Shown one piece after another: positions 6,773 through 14,287 of a DNA stretch of 14,987 bases. The notes beneath the pieces were generated by a model that worked only from the letters and a program-made list of their open reading frames with translations, made no database searches and was not told where the DNA came from. Location of the stretch: NCBI GenBank assembly GCA_021807065.1, contig JAKAPO010000026.1:1-14987 (forward strand), read 5' to 3'. This DNA comes from a bacterium (lineage in GTDB: Bacteria > Vulcanimicrobiota > Vulcanimicrobiia > Vulcanimicrobiales > Vulcanimicrobiaceae). Every line of letters starts with the position of its first letter. The first letter of the stretch is position 1. The position numbers were made by a program, and so were the translations under genes.

Positions 6773-7683
6773 GCGCCCGCGGCGATGAGCGCGATCGACT
6801 CGGTTAGGGCGTCGAGATCGTAACCGCCCTCCAAAACGTAGGCAACGCGGCCGTCGCAATATTCCGCCGCCACCGTAGCGATGCATCGCCCCAGGGCGCT
6901 CGCCGCCTCGACGGCGACGCCTAGATCGCCGACCGGATCGCCGGCAGCGTAATCAAAACCAGCGCTAACGAGCAGCACGTCGGGTCGCACGCGCCGCGCG
7001 ATCTCCGGTAAGCTACTATCCCAAACGGCAACGAATCTCTCCGTAGAGACGCCGGATGCGGGCAACGGGACGTTTACGACGATGTCTTCACCGATCTCGA
7101 TCCTCTCCTCGGCCGCTCCCGTGCCGGGATATGCCGGCGAGGCATGCGTGGAGAGATACGAGATACCGTCGCCCGCGATCGCTTGCGTGCCATTGCCATG
7201 GTGGTAGTCGAAATCGGCGACGAGAACGCGCGAGCCACCGGTTGCAAGATAGGCTTGGGCGGCGACGGCAACGTTGTTGAAGATACAAAACCCCATCCCT
7301 CGACCGGGCTCGGCGTGATGACCCGGCGGCCGCACGAGCGCGAAGACGGCCGCATTTCTCGCCACTGCGGCCTCGGTCGCGACGATGGCTGCACCGGCAG
7401 CGCGATAGGCAGCCGGCAGCGTACCGCGGCCGACGACGGTATCGCCCGTGGAAAGATACCGAGGATTCACGAGATTCCCGCACTCGCGTTTCACCATCTC
7501 TAGATACTGCGGTGTATGCACGCGCAGGAGTTCCTCGTTCGTTGCGTCGCGTGCGGGAAGCGGGTCGCGTAAGATGCCGCGTGCGCGAAGCCGCTCAGCG
7601 GTCGCGTCCACTCGCTCCGGGCGCTCGGGATGAGCGACACCGCGCAAGTGCTCTCCGAAGAGCGGATCGGTAACGAAGAGAAT
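6769..7683 (-). CDS. Histone deacetylase / acetylpolyamine amidohydrolase family hydrolase
   Basis: A zinc-dependent deacetylase of the arginase-deacetylase fold, 304 residues from the start chosen here. Numbered that way, the tandem active-site histidines are H122-H123 (RPPGHHAEP), the zinc ligands are D159 and H161 (DFDYHHGNGTQ) and D244 (SAGFDYAAGDP), and the catalytic tyrosine is Y288 (LEGGYDLDAL). All catalytic residues are intact. Bacterial members deacetylate small molecules such as acetylpolyamines, or proteins; the substrate is unknown here. The start is unusual. TTG 7647 has GGAG 5 bases upstream, but would discard ILFVTDPLFGEH, which matches the family's first strand and conserved His. 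The in-frame ATT at 7683 has GAGG 6 bases upstream and overlaps the preceding stop as TAATT. No ATG, GTG or TTG occurs in frame for at least 100 bases upstream. The 3' end shares TTAG with the RseB-like gene. Confidence 0.93.
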   Translation of the reverse strand: MLFVTDPLFGEHLRGVAHPERPERVDATAERLRARGILRDPLPARDATNEELLRVHTPQYLEMVKRECGNLVNPRYLSTGDTVVGRGTLPAAYRAAGAAIVATEAAVARNAAVFALVRPPGHHAEPGRGMGFCIFNNVAVAAQAYLATGGSRVLVADFDYHHGNGTQAIAGDGISYLSTHASPAYPGTGAAEERIEIGEDIVVNVPLPASGVSTERFVAVWDSSLPEIARRVRPDVLLVSAGFDYAAGDPVGDLGVAVEAASALGRCIATVAAEYCDGRVAYVLEGGYDLDALTESIALIAAGA

Positions 7684-9188
7684 TAGCGGCCTCGGTTGAG
7701 GTCTGCGATCGCTTTTTGCAACTTCCTGTAAACGACGCTGCCGCGCGGCGTGACCGCGAGCAATCGTTCGTAGGCGTCGATGGCCTTGCTTCGCTGGTGC
7801 AAGCGCGCGTACGTCTGGGCTGCGACGTAGAGCAGGGTGGGGTTGCGGTCGAGGAAGCCTTTTGCGTAAGTGTCGAGTGCCTCGAAAACCTGCCCGGCCT
7901 CACGGTAATTGTGCATCTCGAAGTCGGCGCCGCCGATGCAGCCCAACGTTTCCGGCGACCTGCGGATCTCGAAGCTGTTCTTGCACGCCTCGCGCTGCAG
8001 AGCGTATTGATGCAGCGCGTTATACGCTTCGGCGAGCAGTGCGTAGCTCTCCGCGCTGGGGCCGACGTTTATCAGATGTTTCAGATAGACGACGGCATCC
8101 TTCGGGTGATGCTGTTGCAGCTCGTACTGGCCCAAGTCACGTAAGGCGTCGGTGTTGTCGGGGTCGATCGAAAGAGCCTTGCGCCACTGCGCTACTGCCT
8201 GATCCATCTGGTGCCGCTCTGAAGCCAGATAGGCGCCGTACGCAACGTATGTGAGCGCAACACTCGGATACTGGGCGAGCAACTTCTGGTAGACGGTCAG
8301 CGCCTGTGCGTCTTTGTGTTCGCTCGAAAAGAACTGTGCCTTTTGAACTTCGATGGCGACCTTCTGTTCGTCGGTCGCCGCGGCGACCGCGGCGTCGTCG
8401 TAGGATTCGGCTGCGAGCACGTCGTTGTGCTGGCGCGCGTACAAATCGGCTTTGAACGTCAGCGCTTCGACACTGGTCGGATCGACGGCCAGCGCGCGAT
8501 TGATGCTGCTCAACGCCATCGGAATATTGTTCTGCGCGAGATAGGTTTGCGCGATGGAGTAGAGTGGCCTCGCCGACGTCTTATCGAGGGCGAACGCTTT
8601 CTCGAACTGGATGCGTGCGTCATCGTAATGCGACTCGGCAGCGTAAACCGTTCCGAGTGTGATGTATGCTTCGGGGTTCGTCTTGTTGAACGTCACCGCT
8701 CGGTTGGCGACGCGTTCGGCGTCGCTCGGCTGATTGACCGCAAGATAGAGACTGGCCAGATTGCCGAGCACTTCGACGTTCGTCGGGTCGAGAGTCGACG
8801 CTTGCTCGAGATCGGCGATGGCAATTGCGATCTGTCCCTCGGCCTGCTGCGCATACGAATCGATGAAATAGACCTGAGCGGTCTTGTCGCCATCTTGTAA
8901 GAGCTTGTGCGTCAGCGCGAGCGTCAGATCGGGACGATTGATCGCGAGATACTCGCCGGCAAGCTCGGTCATCGCATCTTGATCGTTGGGGTTCGCGCGA
9001 ATCCTCGCTTGGAGCCGCGGGATTGCGACGTTCGGCGGCTCGGGTGTCGCCGTCGGCAGTGGCACGGGCGTCGGCGAGGGCGTCGGCGTGCCGCGCGCAC
9101 GCCGGGCTACGGCATTCGGCGTCGTCCCCGCGAAGAAAGCGGCGACGACGAGCACGATTATGCTAACGAGTAATCCAAGTTTTTTCAC
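7683..9188 (-). CDS. Secreted or membrane-anchored TPR-repeat protein
   Basis: A 501-residue protein with an N-terminal hydrophobic helix (about residues 4-21) that may be a signal peptide or anchor, then a Thr/Pro linker (about 33-52), then about ten tetratricopeptide repeats filling the rest. Typical units include AYITLGTVYAAESHYDDA, ALRDLGQYELQQHHPKDA and LYVAAQTYARLHQRSKA, each with the small-large spacing of TPR helices. TPR arrays are protein-interaction scaffolds in the envelope, and no enzyme domain is seen. A pair of cysteines (CKNSF and LGCIG, about residues 405-422) sits near the end. It starts at GTG 9188, only 9 bases after the etfA stop, with a weak Shine-Dalgarno, and its TAA overlaps the next gene. 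It therefore appears to be part of the etf operon, though a link in function is not obvious. Confidence 0.88.
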   Translation of the reverse strand: MKKLGLLVSIIVLVVAAFFAGTTPNAVARRARGTPTPSPTPVPLPTATPEPPNVAIPRLQARIRANPNDQDAMTELAGEYLAINRPDLTLALTHKLLQDGDKTAQVYFIDSYAQQAEGQIAIAIADLEQASTLDPTNVEVLGNLASLYLAVNQPSDAERVANRAVTFNKTNPEAYITLGTVYAAESHYDDARIQFEKAFALDKTSARPLYSIAQTYLAQNNIPMALSSINRALAVDPTSVEALTFKADLYARQHNDVLAAESYDDAAVAAATDEQKVAIEVQKAQFFSSEHKDAQALTVYQKLLAQYPSVALTYVAYGAYLASERHQMDQAVAQWRKALSIDPDNTDALRDLGQYELQQHHPKDAVVYLKHLINVGPSAESYALLAEAYNALHQYALQREACKNSFEIRRSPETLGCIGGADFEMHNYREAGQVFEALDTYAKGFLDRNPTLLYVAAQTYARLHQRSKAIDAYERLLAVTPRGSVVYRKLQKAIADLNRGR

Positions 9189-9197
9189 GAATGCGAT

Positions 9198-10175
9198 CTA
9201 CGCTTTCGAATCGTTGATGAGTTTCGTGAGTGCAGGCACTATTTGGAAGGCGTCGCCGACGACGAGCAAATCCGAAAACTCTGAAATCGGTGCCGTGCCA
9301 TCTTTGTTGATGGCAACGATTGTCCCCGCCGAGCGCATGCCGACCTTGTGCTGTATGGCGCCCGAAATGCCGACCGCGATGTAGAGCTTGGGGCTGACCG
9401 TCTTGCCGGTCTGGCCGATCTGGAGGCTGTAGGGCACCCAGCCGGCGTCCGCTGCGGCACGCGAGGCGCCTATCGCGCCGCCCAGAGCGTCGGCCAAGGG
9501 TTTCAGGAGGGTCGTGAACGGCTCCGCGCCACCCAGACCGCGGCCGCCGCTGACCACGACGGGGGCCTCCTCGAGTCCGAGCTCGCTGGAGGCCTCTTCA
9601 ACCTCGTTAACGATCCGCATGCGGTACGGCTTGGCGTCCGGTTTCGCGAGCGTTTCGAGGCGAGCGCCGGCGCCGCCGGGTTGCGCAGCGAACGCGTTCG
9701 GACGCACCGTCGCGACGCCGTACTCGCAATCCTCGAAGGCACACGTCGTTATCGTCACGCCGCCCAGCTTCGGTGCGATGCAGGCAACACGTTCGCCGTC
9801 GATTGCAAAACCGGTGACGTCGGCATTCAATCCGGCGCCCAAGCGCGCTGCAAGCCGGCTCGCGACGTCACGGCCGTACATCGTATTGGGCACGAGCACG
9901 ATGGAGGATCCGATTGCGCGCGCAGCACCTTCGAGATAGTCGATTGTCGGATCGAGGAGATAGGCGTCGACGTCGGGGTCTTCGGCGACGTGAACGACGT
10001 CCAGCGGATACTTGGTGAGACTCTCGGCTAAAGCACCGGCGCCTTCTCCGAGTACGATCGCATGCGCGGTACCGCCGAGTTTCTGCGCGAGCTCGTGAGC
10101 CTGTGTTGCAAGCTCGTAGGTAACTTTCCGCGTTTGGCCCTTCCGATGCTCGGCGAAAGCGATGACGTGGCGCAT
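9198..10175 (-). CDS. etfA: Electron transfer flavoprotein alpha subunit
   Basis: A 325-residue EtfA. The N-terminal alpha/beta domain (about 1-190) begins RHVIAFAEHRKGQ and pairs with EtfB. The C-terminal FAD domain (about 200-325) has the family blocks VVVSGGRGLGG, the region from SLQIGQTGKTVSPKLY to AVGISGAIQHKVGM, and the nearby AINKDGTAPI, which cradle FAD. The protein accepts electrons from acyl-CoA dehydrogenases or related flavoenzymes and passes them to a quinone oxidoreductase, or in some lineages bifurcates them. Which route applies cannot be told here, because no dehydrogenase or ETF-QO gene is in the window. Its ATG overlaps the etfB stop as TGATG, showing coupled translation of the two subunits. 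Length and motifs are complete. Confidence 0.97.
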   Translation of the reverse strand: MRHVIAFAEHRKGQTRKVTYELATQAHELAQKLGGTAHAIVLGEGAGALAESLTKYPLDVVHVAEDPDVDAYLLDPTIDYLEGAARAIGSSIVLVPNTMYGRDVASRLAARLGAGLNADVTGFAIDGERVACIAPKLGGVTITTCAFEDCEYGVATVRPNAFAAQPGGAGARLETLAKPDAKPYRMRIVNEVEEASSELGLEEAPVVVSGGRGLGGAEPFTTLLKPLADALGGAIGASRAAADAGWVPYSLQIGQTGKTVSPKLYIAVGISGAIQHKVGMRSAGTIVAINKDGTAPISEFSDLLVVGDAFQIVPALTKLINDSKA

Positions 10176-10951
10176 CAGACGAGTTTTCTCTCCCGCAGAA
10201 AATCGAAGATCGTCTGCGCTCCGGCAGCGCCGTCTGCCGCCTCGACGATCCTCGCCTTGGTGCGCGCGGGCGGCGGCCCGAAAGAGAGCAGTTCCGTCCT
10301 CGACGTTGTTTCCGTAACGCCGGCATCCGCTGCCGAGAGAAGCGCGATGTTCTTTCTCTTCGCGCCCATGATGCCTTTGAGCGAGGCATAGCGCGGTTCG
10401 CCGACGGCCATCGTGACGCTGATCAGCGCAGGCAACGCGCAGGTGACGGTTTGATAGCCGCTATCGGTCTCGCGTTGCGCGGTGATCGTGCCGTCGGAAA
10501 TCTCGAGATGTCGCGCGTTGGTGAGACCCGGAACGCCGAGATGCTCCGCGAGTGCACCGGGAACGCCGCCCGTCGAGCCGTCATCCGCTAGGCCGCCGCA
10601 CACGACGAGGTCGAAGCCGATCTTTCTCGCGACGCCGGCGAGTGCGGCCGCAGTGACGAAGACGTCGCTGCCGCTAAGCTTTTCATCGGAGAGCACGTGC
10701 GCATCGTCCGCGCCCATCGCCAGCGCTTTTCGCAGCGTCTCCTTCGACGACTCGGGCACCATTGAGAGCAGCGTCACGGTCGTATCGTCGCCGAGTTTTT
10801 CCTTTAATTGTAACGCGGCTTCGAGCGCATATTCGTCATAGGGATTGAGCACCGTCTCCATGCCGGTGCGAACGAGCCGCTTCGTTGCCGGATCGATCCG
10901 CTTCTCGGCGTTCAAATCCGGAACGAGTTTAACGGTGACAACGATTCTCAT
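10175..10951 (-). CDS. etfB: Electron transfer flavoprotein beta subunit
   Basis: A 258-residue EtfB with a complete fold: MRIVVTVKLVPD at the start, RTGMETVLNPYDEYALEAAL, LAMGADDAHVLSD, the nucleotide-binding loop CGGLADDGSTGGVPGALAE (about residues 118-136), and the EtfB signature around AQRETDSGYQTV with ALPALISVT. EtfB holds AMP or a second FAD and docks to the partner dehydrogenase. ATG 10951 is the start because the family begins there. The frame is open to 11134, but the extra 61 residues are arginine-rich junk overlapping the upstream gene and a hairpin. No usual Shine-Dalgarno is seen; a GC hairpin and five T precede the start directly, and an AGAGG lies farther upstream on the far side of the hairpin. 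It is the first gene of the etfB-etfA-TPR-deacetylase run. Confidence 0.97.
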   Translation of the reverse strand: MRIVVTVKLVPDLNAEKRIDPATKRLVRTGMETVLNPYDEYALEAALQLKEKLGDDTTVTLLSMVPESSKETLRKALAMGADDAHVLSDEKLSGSDVFVTAAALAGVARKIGFDLVVCGGLADDGSTGGVPGALAEHLGVPGLTNARHLEISDGTITAQRETDSGYQTVTCALPALISVTMAVGEPRYASLKGIMGAKRKNIALLSAADAGVTETTSRTELLSFGPPPARTKARIVEAADGAAGAQTIFDFLRERKLV

Positions 10952-10973
10952 GAAAAAGCCGGCCGCCGGCCGG
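10952..10973 (-). terminator. GC hairpin with T5 tail directly before the etfB start
   Basis: Read on the minus strand, CCGGCC (10973-10968), loop GGC, GGCCGG (10964-10959), then C and TTTTT (10957-10953), then C and the ATG at 10951. This has the form of an intrinsic terminator: six GC pairs and a U-tract. It could end transcription from the gene at 11025-12365. Because its tail touches the etfB start, it could also act as an attenuator or control translation of etfB. AGAGG lies upstream of the hairpin, so folding would bring it to roughly 11 unpaired bases from the start. Confidence 0.6.
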
Positions 10974-11024
10974 TGAGCCTCTATTGTGCTCGGACCCGAA
11001 GGAGACCTGCCGGCCTTCCAGAGC

Positions 11025-12365
11025 CTATGGGGCGTGAACGACGAGCGGTTGCAGCAGGGTCTGTGCGGCGTTCCCTCGCGAGAAGGTCGCAACGACCACG
11101 AACGGCGTATCCCGATCGACGCGCGGCGCTGCAAAGCGCACCGACATCGCTTTCACCGGAACGACAGCGTCCTCGATGACCGCGCCCTGCTGGTCTTGAA
11201 TGCCCACGTGGAGGTTCGGCGGATGCGCCAGCAGTCGCACCTTGAAGCGTGCGCCCGAGTTGACGAGAGACGGCACGCGAAAGACTTGTGCCGCGCTGAG
11301 TACGCCCGGGATCGGCGTCGGGTTTGCGATGGGCTTCGATCCGGGTTTCGGCAGGACCAAAAGGCCGGCCGATGCCTGGGCCGATGAAGCACCTTTCGAG
11401 ACGTCCAGCGCAACGCGGTATTGCGTCGGCGTTTCGACCGTAGGCGCCAGGAGCGTCGACACTCCCGAGGCGTTGTACGGTGCGTGTCCCAACGGGATGC
11501 CGCTCGCATCGTAGAGCGTAACCGTTCCTCGTCGCGCGGCTGCGATATAGCGGACCTGGATTTGCTCTCCGCTATGCACGACGCTTGGTTCGGGTTGCAA
11601 CGCTTGAATCGCCGCTACCTGTGCGGTAGTCGCGGGTATCGCGGAGACGAACAACTCTCGGCGCGCCGTTCCAAACGGCCCCGTTACCGAGAGAGCGACG
11701 TCGTATATTGCAGAGCGCTTGGGTGTGACGAAAGAAAACGATCCGGAACGATCGTCGAGGAAACCGCTTGCGATGCTCGACTTCCCCGAAGTCACTTCGT
11801 ATCGCGTGCTACCGTAGCCGGAGGTGGAATAGGATGCGGTCGCCACGTCGCCCGCACCGACACGTGCCGGCAAAGCGTAGGCTGTGATTTGCGGACGCAT
11901 GGCATGCCACGACGCAGCACAGGCACCGATAAGCGCGGCGGTTGCGGCGATACCGCGCGCTAGACGTACGAGCGGCGGCGCCGGAACGTCGGCCTCCGCC
12001 GAAGCGCGCACGCTCGGCGCCTGCATGTGCAACGAGATCGAGCGCAGCGGGTGCGGGAAGTGCAACGGCACGCAGATGGGGACTTGCGCGACCGATTGCG
12101 GATTCATCCAAAAACGTCCGGGAGCGAGGTCGACCGCCTTGCCCTGCGTTCTCCCCAGGATCGAACACGCAAGCGTCTCGTGGGAACCGTTGAAGATTTT
12201 GGCGACGAAGTACGCGCTAGCAAAACCGTTCCGCTCGAACTTCAGCGCGCCGATAACGGTGCGTTCCTGCGAGACGATCGCCACAACACGCCGCGACTCG
12301 TCCGGGGTGACCACCGCCGCGACCTGGAATGGCGCCGGTACGGCGAGATTAGGACCCGGGTTCAT
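11025..12365 (-). CDS. Uncharacterised protein with central membrane helix and Ig-like-looking domains
   Basis: A 446-residue protein that I do not recognise. Residues 1-125 look like a beta-rich domain (FVAKIFNGSHETLACSILG, then LAPGRFWMNPQSVAQVPI and SISLHMQ), with a beta-sandwich feel. A single membrane helix follows at about 136-154. The remaining 290 residues are rich in Ser, Thr, Val and Pro and look like three or more Ig-like beta units (about 160-245, 250-340, 365-446), separated by a Pro-rich linker near KPGSKPIANPTPIPG. There is no N-terminal signal peptide, so the first domain should lie inside and the rest outside, by the usual charge rule (inference). Start ATG 12365 lacks a clear Shine-Dalgarno. 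It lies 52 bases downstream of the DUF2079 gene and may share its transcript. No catalytic motif was seen. Confidence 0.8.
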   Translation of the reverse strand: MNPGPNLAVPAPFQVAAVVTPDESRRVVAIVSQERTVIGALKFERNGFASAYFVAKIFNGSHETLACSILGRTQGKAVDLAPGRFWMNPQSVAQVPICVPLHFPHPLRSISLHMQAPSVRASAEADVPAPPLVRLARGIAATAALIGACAASWHAMRPQITAYALPARVGAGDVATASYSTSGYGSTRYEVTSGKSSIASGFLDDRSGSFSFVTPKRSAIYDVALSVTGPFGTARRELFVSAIPATTAQVAAIQALQPEPSVVHSGEQIQVRYIAAARRGTVTLYDASGIPLGHAPYNASGVSTLLAPTVETPTQYRVALDVSKGASSAQASAGLLVLPKPGSKPIANPTPIPGVLSAAQVFRVPSLVNSGARFKVRLLAHPPNLHVGIQDQQGAVIEDAVVPVKAMSVRFAAPRVDRDTPFVVVATFSRGNAAQTLLQPLVVHAP

Positions 12366-12417
12366 ATTTTAGAGTTCGGCAGCACCGTCAAGTCGCCGCC
12401 AACGTCTTTACCGAATG

Positions 12418-13755
12418 TTAACGGCGTAACAGCACGACGCCGCTCTTCTCGGAAACGGGGTGATAGATTCCGGCAGTCACCGCTTGGTCGATCTTCGGAA
12501 GAACCGTGCCGTTCCAGTAGACCGAACGGTACTGCGTGCCATAGATCACGTATTCCGGGTCTCCCGCGACTCCAACGGCGGCATTCGGAAAGAACCCGAG
12601 GTGGGCGTAGATCTCGTCGTAGGTTCCTATGCTCGCCGAACGCGGTAGCTTCCCGATCAAGGCGTTGATCTCCGCATCGCTTGCGGTTGGCCTTCCTAAG
12701 AAGTGCCCCAGGTGTAGCGGGCTGAAGAAAATCGAAACAACGATGCAGAGTATCGCGCTCGCGCGCACCAAGACTACGCCGCGCCGTATGCCTCCGTTCA
12801 ACAGCGCAGACCCGCCGATCGCAAAGGCGACCAGAACGTACGGAATCCACACCGCCGCGTAATGCTGCCCCATCGTGTACGTCAGCGGTTCCCTCGACGC
12901 CAGAACTTCGACGAATCCCGGTAGGCTCAGCAGCAGCACGCGCGAGCGCAGGGGAATGAACGCCAGCGGAACGAAGACCTCGAGCAGATACGTCAGCCTT
13001 CCCGCAATCTGCTTCCACAGCGGCAACGCCGGAGCGTGCGCGCCCCAGGCGTAGAAATGTTCCGGTATCCACGAACCATGCGCTCCCGCCATCGGCCTGA
13101 CGAGCGAGAAATAGGCGACGAAAACGACGACCGACGCCAGCACCCCAACACCACTGAAAAGAAGCCCGCGGCGCGCCGTTTTGTCATCCCGAGCGACGGA
13201 AGCGCCAAAATATACCAGCCCGGCGAGACCCAAGAACGCCATCGCCGGCGCCTGATCTTCCTTTATCGATAGGACGACCGCCAGCAGCGCTCCGGCTATT
13301 GCGAAACGCCGGGCATCGATCGCCCATAGCAGCCACACGACGGCCGCCGGCGCAAACGCATCTTCGTGAAAATCAGTGAACGTGACTCCTTGCAACGGCG
13401 GATAGAGCAGCGCGATGCACGCGATGGCCGCTGCATTGCGTTCGCTGGTACGCTTGCGCGCGATCAGGTGGAGCGCGGGCGTAACCAGCGCCGTCGCAAT
13501 TGCCTGGATAGCAATGAGCGCAACCGCCGATTGCGTAGCCCAGAGCAGCGGCGCGCAAAGATAGAGAATCGGCGAGAAGTGAAACGCCCAATGGCTTCCG
13601 TGCTCGTAGGTGTCGCGCATCCCGTGCCCCGCGTTCGCGATGGCTTGCGTGAAGATGCCGAGATCCGCTCCGGAGTGATACGTTGCGTAACGGTCCAAGC
13701 CCAGCAGAAAGAAGATGACCGCATACGCGGCACTCGCTATCCAAACGACGCGCAA
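12418..13755 (-). CDS. DUF2079 family polytopic membrane protein
   Basis: A 445-residue protein with roughly ten membrane helices. The hallmark N-terminal block of DUF2079 is present: YATYHSGADLGIFTQAI, then HWAFHFSPILYL, then FTDFHEDAFAP after the fourth helix, and later YTMGQHYAAVWIPY. The acidic D in DLGIF and the conserved histidines sit where GT-C-like glycosyltransferases hold their active site, so a role in polyprenyl-sugar transfer to envelope glycans is often suspected for the family but not proven. The hydrophilic C-terminal part (about 360-445) lies outside or in a loop. The start is TTG 13755; no ATG or GTG lies in frame just upstream, and the purine-rich GGAAGCGAG precedes it. 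A copy of a dispersed-repeat-like sequence is embedded at 13185-13206 and codes for the charged ARDDKTARR loop. Confidence 0.88.
   Translation of the reverse strand: MRVVWIASAAYAVIFFLLGLDRYATYHSGADLGIFTQAIANAGHGMRDTYEHGSHWAFHFSPILYLCAPLLWATQSAVALIAIQAIATALVTPALHLIARKRTSERNAAAIACIALLYPPLQGVTFTDFHEDAFAPAAVVWLLWAIDARRFAIAGALLAVVLSIKEDQAPAMAFLGLAGLVYFGASVARDDKTARRGLLFSGVGVLASVVVFVAYFSLVRPMAGAHGSWIPEHFYAWGAHAPALPLWKQIAGRLTYLLEVFVPLAFIPLRSRVLLLSLPGFVEVLASREPLTYTMGQHYAAVWIPYVLVAFAIGGSALLNGGIRRGVVLVRASAILCIVVSIFFSPLHLGHFLGRPTASDAEINALIGKLPRSASIGTYDEIYAHLGFFPNAAVGVAGDPEYVIYGTQYRSVYWNGTVLPKIDQAVTAGIYHPVSEKSGVVLLRR
13185..13206. repeat. Fragment of the dispersed CATCCCGAGCG repeat inside a coding region
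   Basis: Positions 13185-13195 read catcccgagcg, identical to 279-289, continuing gacggaagcgcc. Here it lies inside the DUF2079 gene and encodes a charged loop (VARDDKTARR) between membrane helices. The same core is familiar to me as part of widespread intergenic repeats. Eleven identical bases in a GC-rich window could be chance, so this is tentative. Confidence 0.3.
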
Positions 13756-14287
13756 ATGGCTCGCGCTTCCAAGGGGTGCGCCGCGGAACCTCCCGCCTGC
13801 GGTGATCGCACGAATTTGTGACGAGCTAAAGATCGGCGGCTGATCGTCGCTGGGGTCGTGCGTAGCGAGGCGGGCCGAGCTCGCTCAAAGATGCGTGACG
13901 CCGCTAAATCAAGGCTTTAGGCTTGGGATGGCCGGGGGCCCAACGTGGCACCATCACGGGCTCACGTCGGTGGCGTACGATTTTATCCGTTCTTGTCGCT
14001 TGTCATCGGTCGGAATTGCCGCCGCCCGTTAGCAAATCCGTTAGCAGAAATCAGCCCCCATAAATTGCCGTGCCCAAGGAGACGATCCTATGCGCGCGTG
14101 CATGCGCATTTCGCTGCGACCGTGCACGCAAGCATGGCTGAGCGGCGCGGAAGGAAGCCACCTGATCTCTGCCTTGACTACGTCTTCGATCGTCTACTCG
14201 TTGCCAAGCTTCAGCAGACTTATGAGATCTTCGTTCCCGATCGTGTTCGCGCTAGAGGCGATCCGTCGGGGCTGATGGGAGTTACGC
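13756..14287. other. Gene-poor spacer upstream of the DUF2079 gene and the recombinase remnant
   Basis: About 530 bases without a recognised gene. It should hold the promoter of the minus-strand DUF2079 gene, but I could not pick out a convincing -35 and -10 pair. A short direct repeat, ccgttagca, occurs at 14026-14034 and 14038-14046 with a 12-base period. A strong ribosome binding site, AAGGAG at 14076-14081, precedes ATG 14090. No tRNA, CRISPR or terminal inverted repeat was seen. Open frames across the region look unlike known proteins. Confidence 0.5.
14090..14275 (+). CDS. Possible short ORF before the recombinase remnant, perhaps itself frameshifted
   Basis: ATG 14090 has a textbook AAGGAG 8 bases upstream, and the frame stays open for 61 codons to TGA at 14273-14275, 12 bases before the recombinase start. 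The product (MRACMRISLRPCTQAWLSG at its start) matches nothing I know. In the +2 shifted frame, about 14170-14287, LLVAKLQQTYEIFVPDRVRA reads more like a real protein and runs into the recombinase start. This suggests a broken upstream gene whose second half has changed frame. Short genes are often found before such recombinases, but I cannot name this one. Confidence is low because the evidence is the ribosome site and position only. Confidence 0.25.
   Translation: MRACMRISLRPCTQAWLSGAEGSHLISALTTSSIVYSLPSFSRLMRSSFPIVFALEAIRRG

Noticed and set aside
9348..10031. 227-codon plus-strand open frame opposite etfA
   Set aside because: It is a high-GC antisense shadow of etfA; composition is typical of a non-coding frame.
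10952..11134. N-terminal extension of the etfB frame by 61 residues
   Set aside because: The extension is Arg- and Ser-rich, unlike any EtfB, and overlaps the upstream gene. The family start MRIVVTVKLVPD is at 10951.
12366..12391. Promoter-like TTGACG and TAAAAT on the minus strand before ATG 12365
   Set aside because: The spacer is only 14 bases and the -10 touches the start codon, so transcription would begin inside the gene.
14026..14046. Direct repeat ccgttagca as an attachment site
   Set aside because: Two 9-base copies 12 bases apart are too short and too close to flank an insertion, and no copy was found beyond the recombinase.
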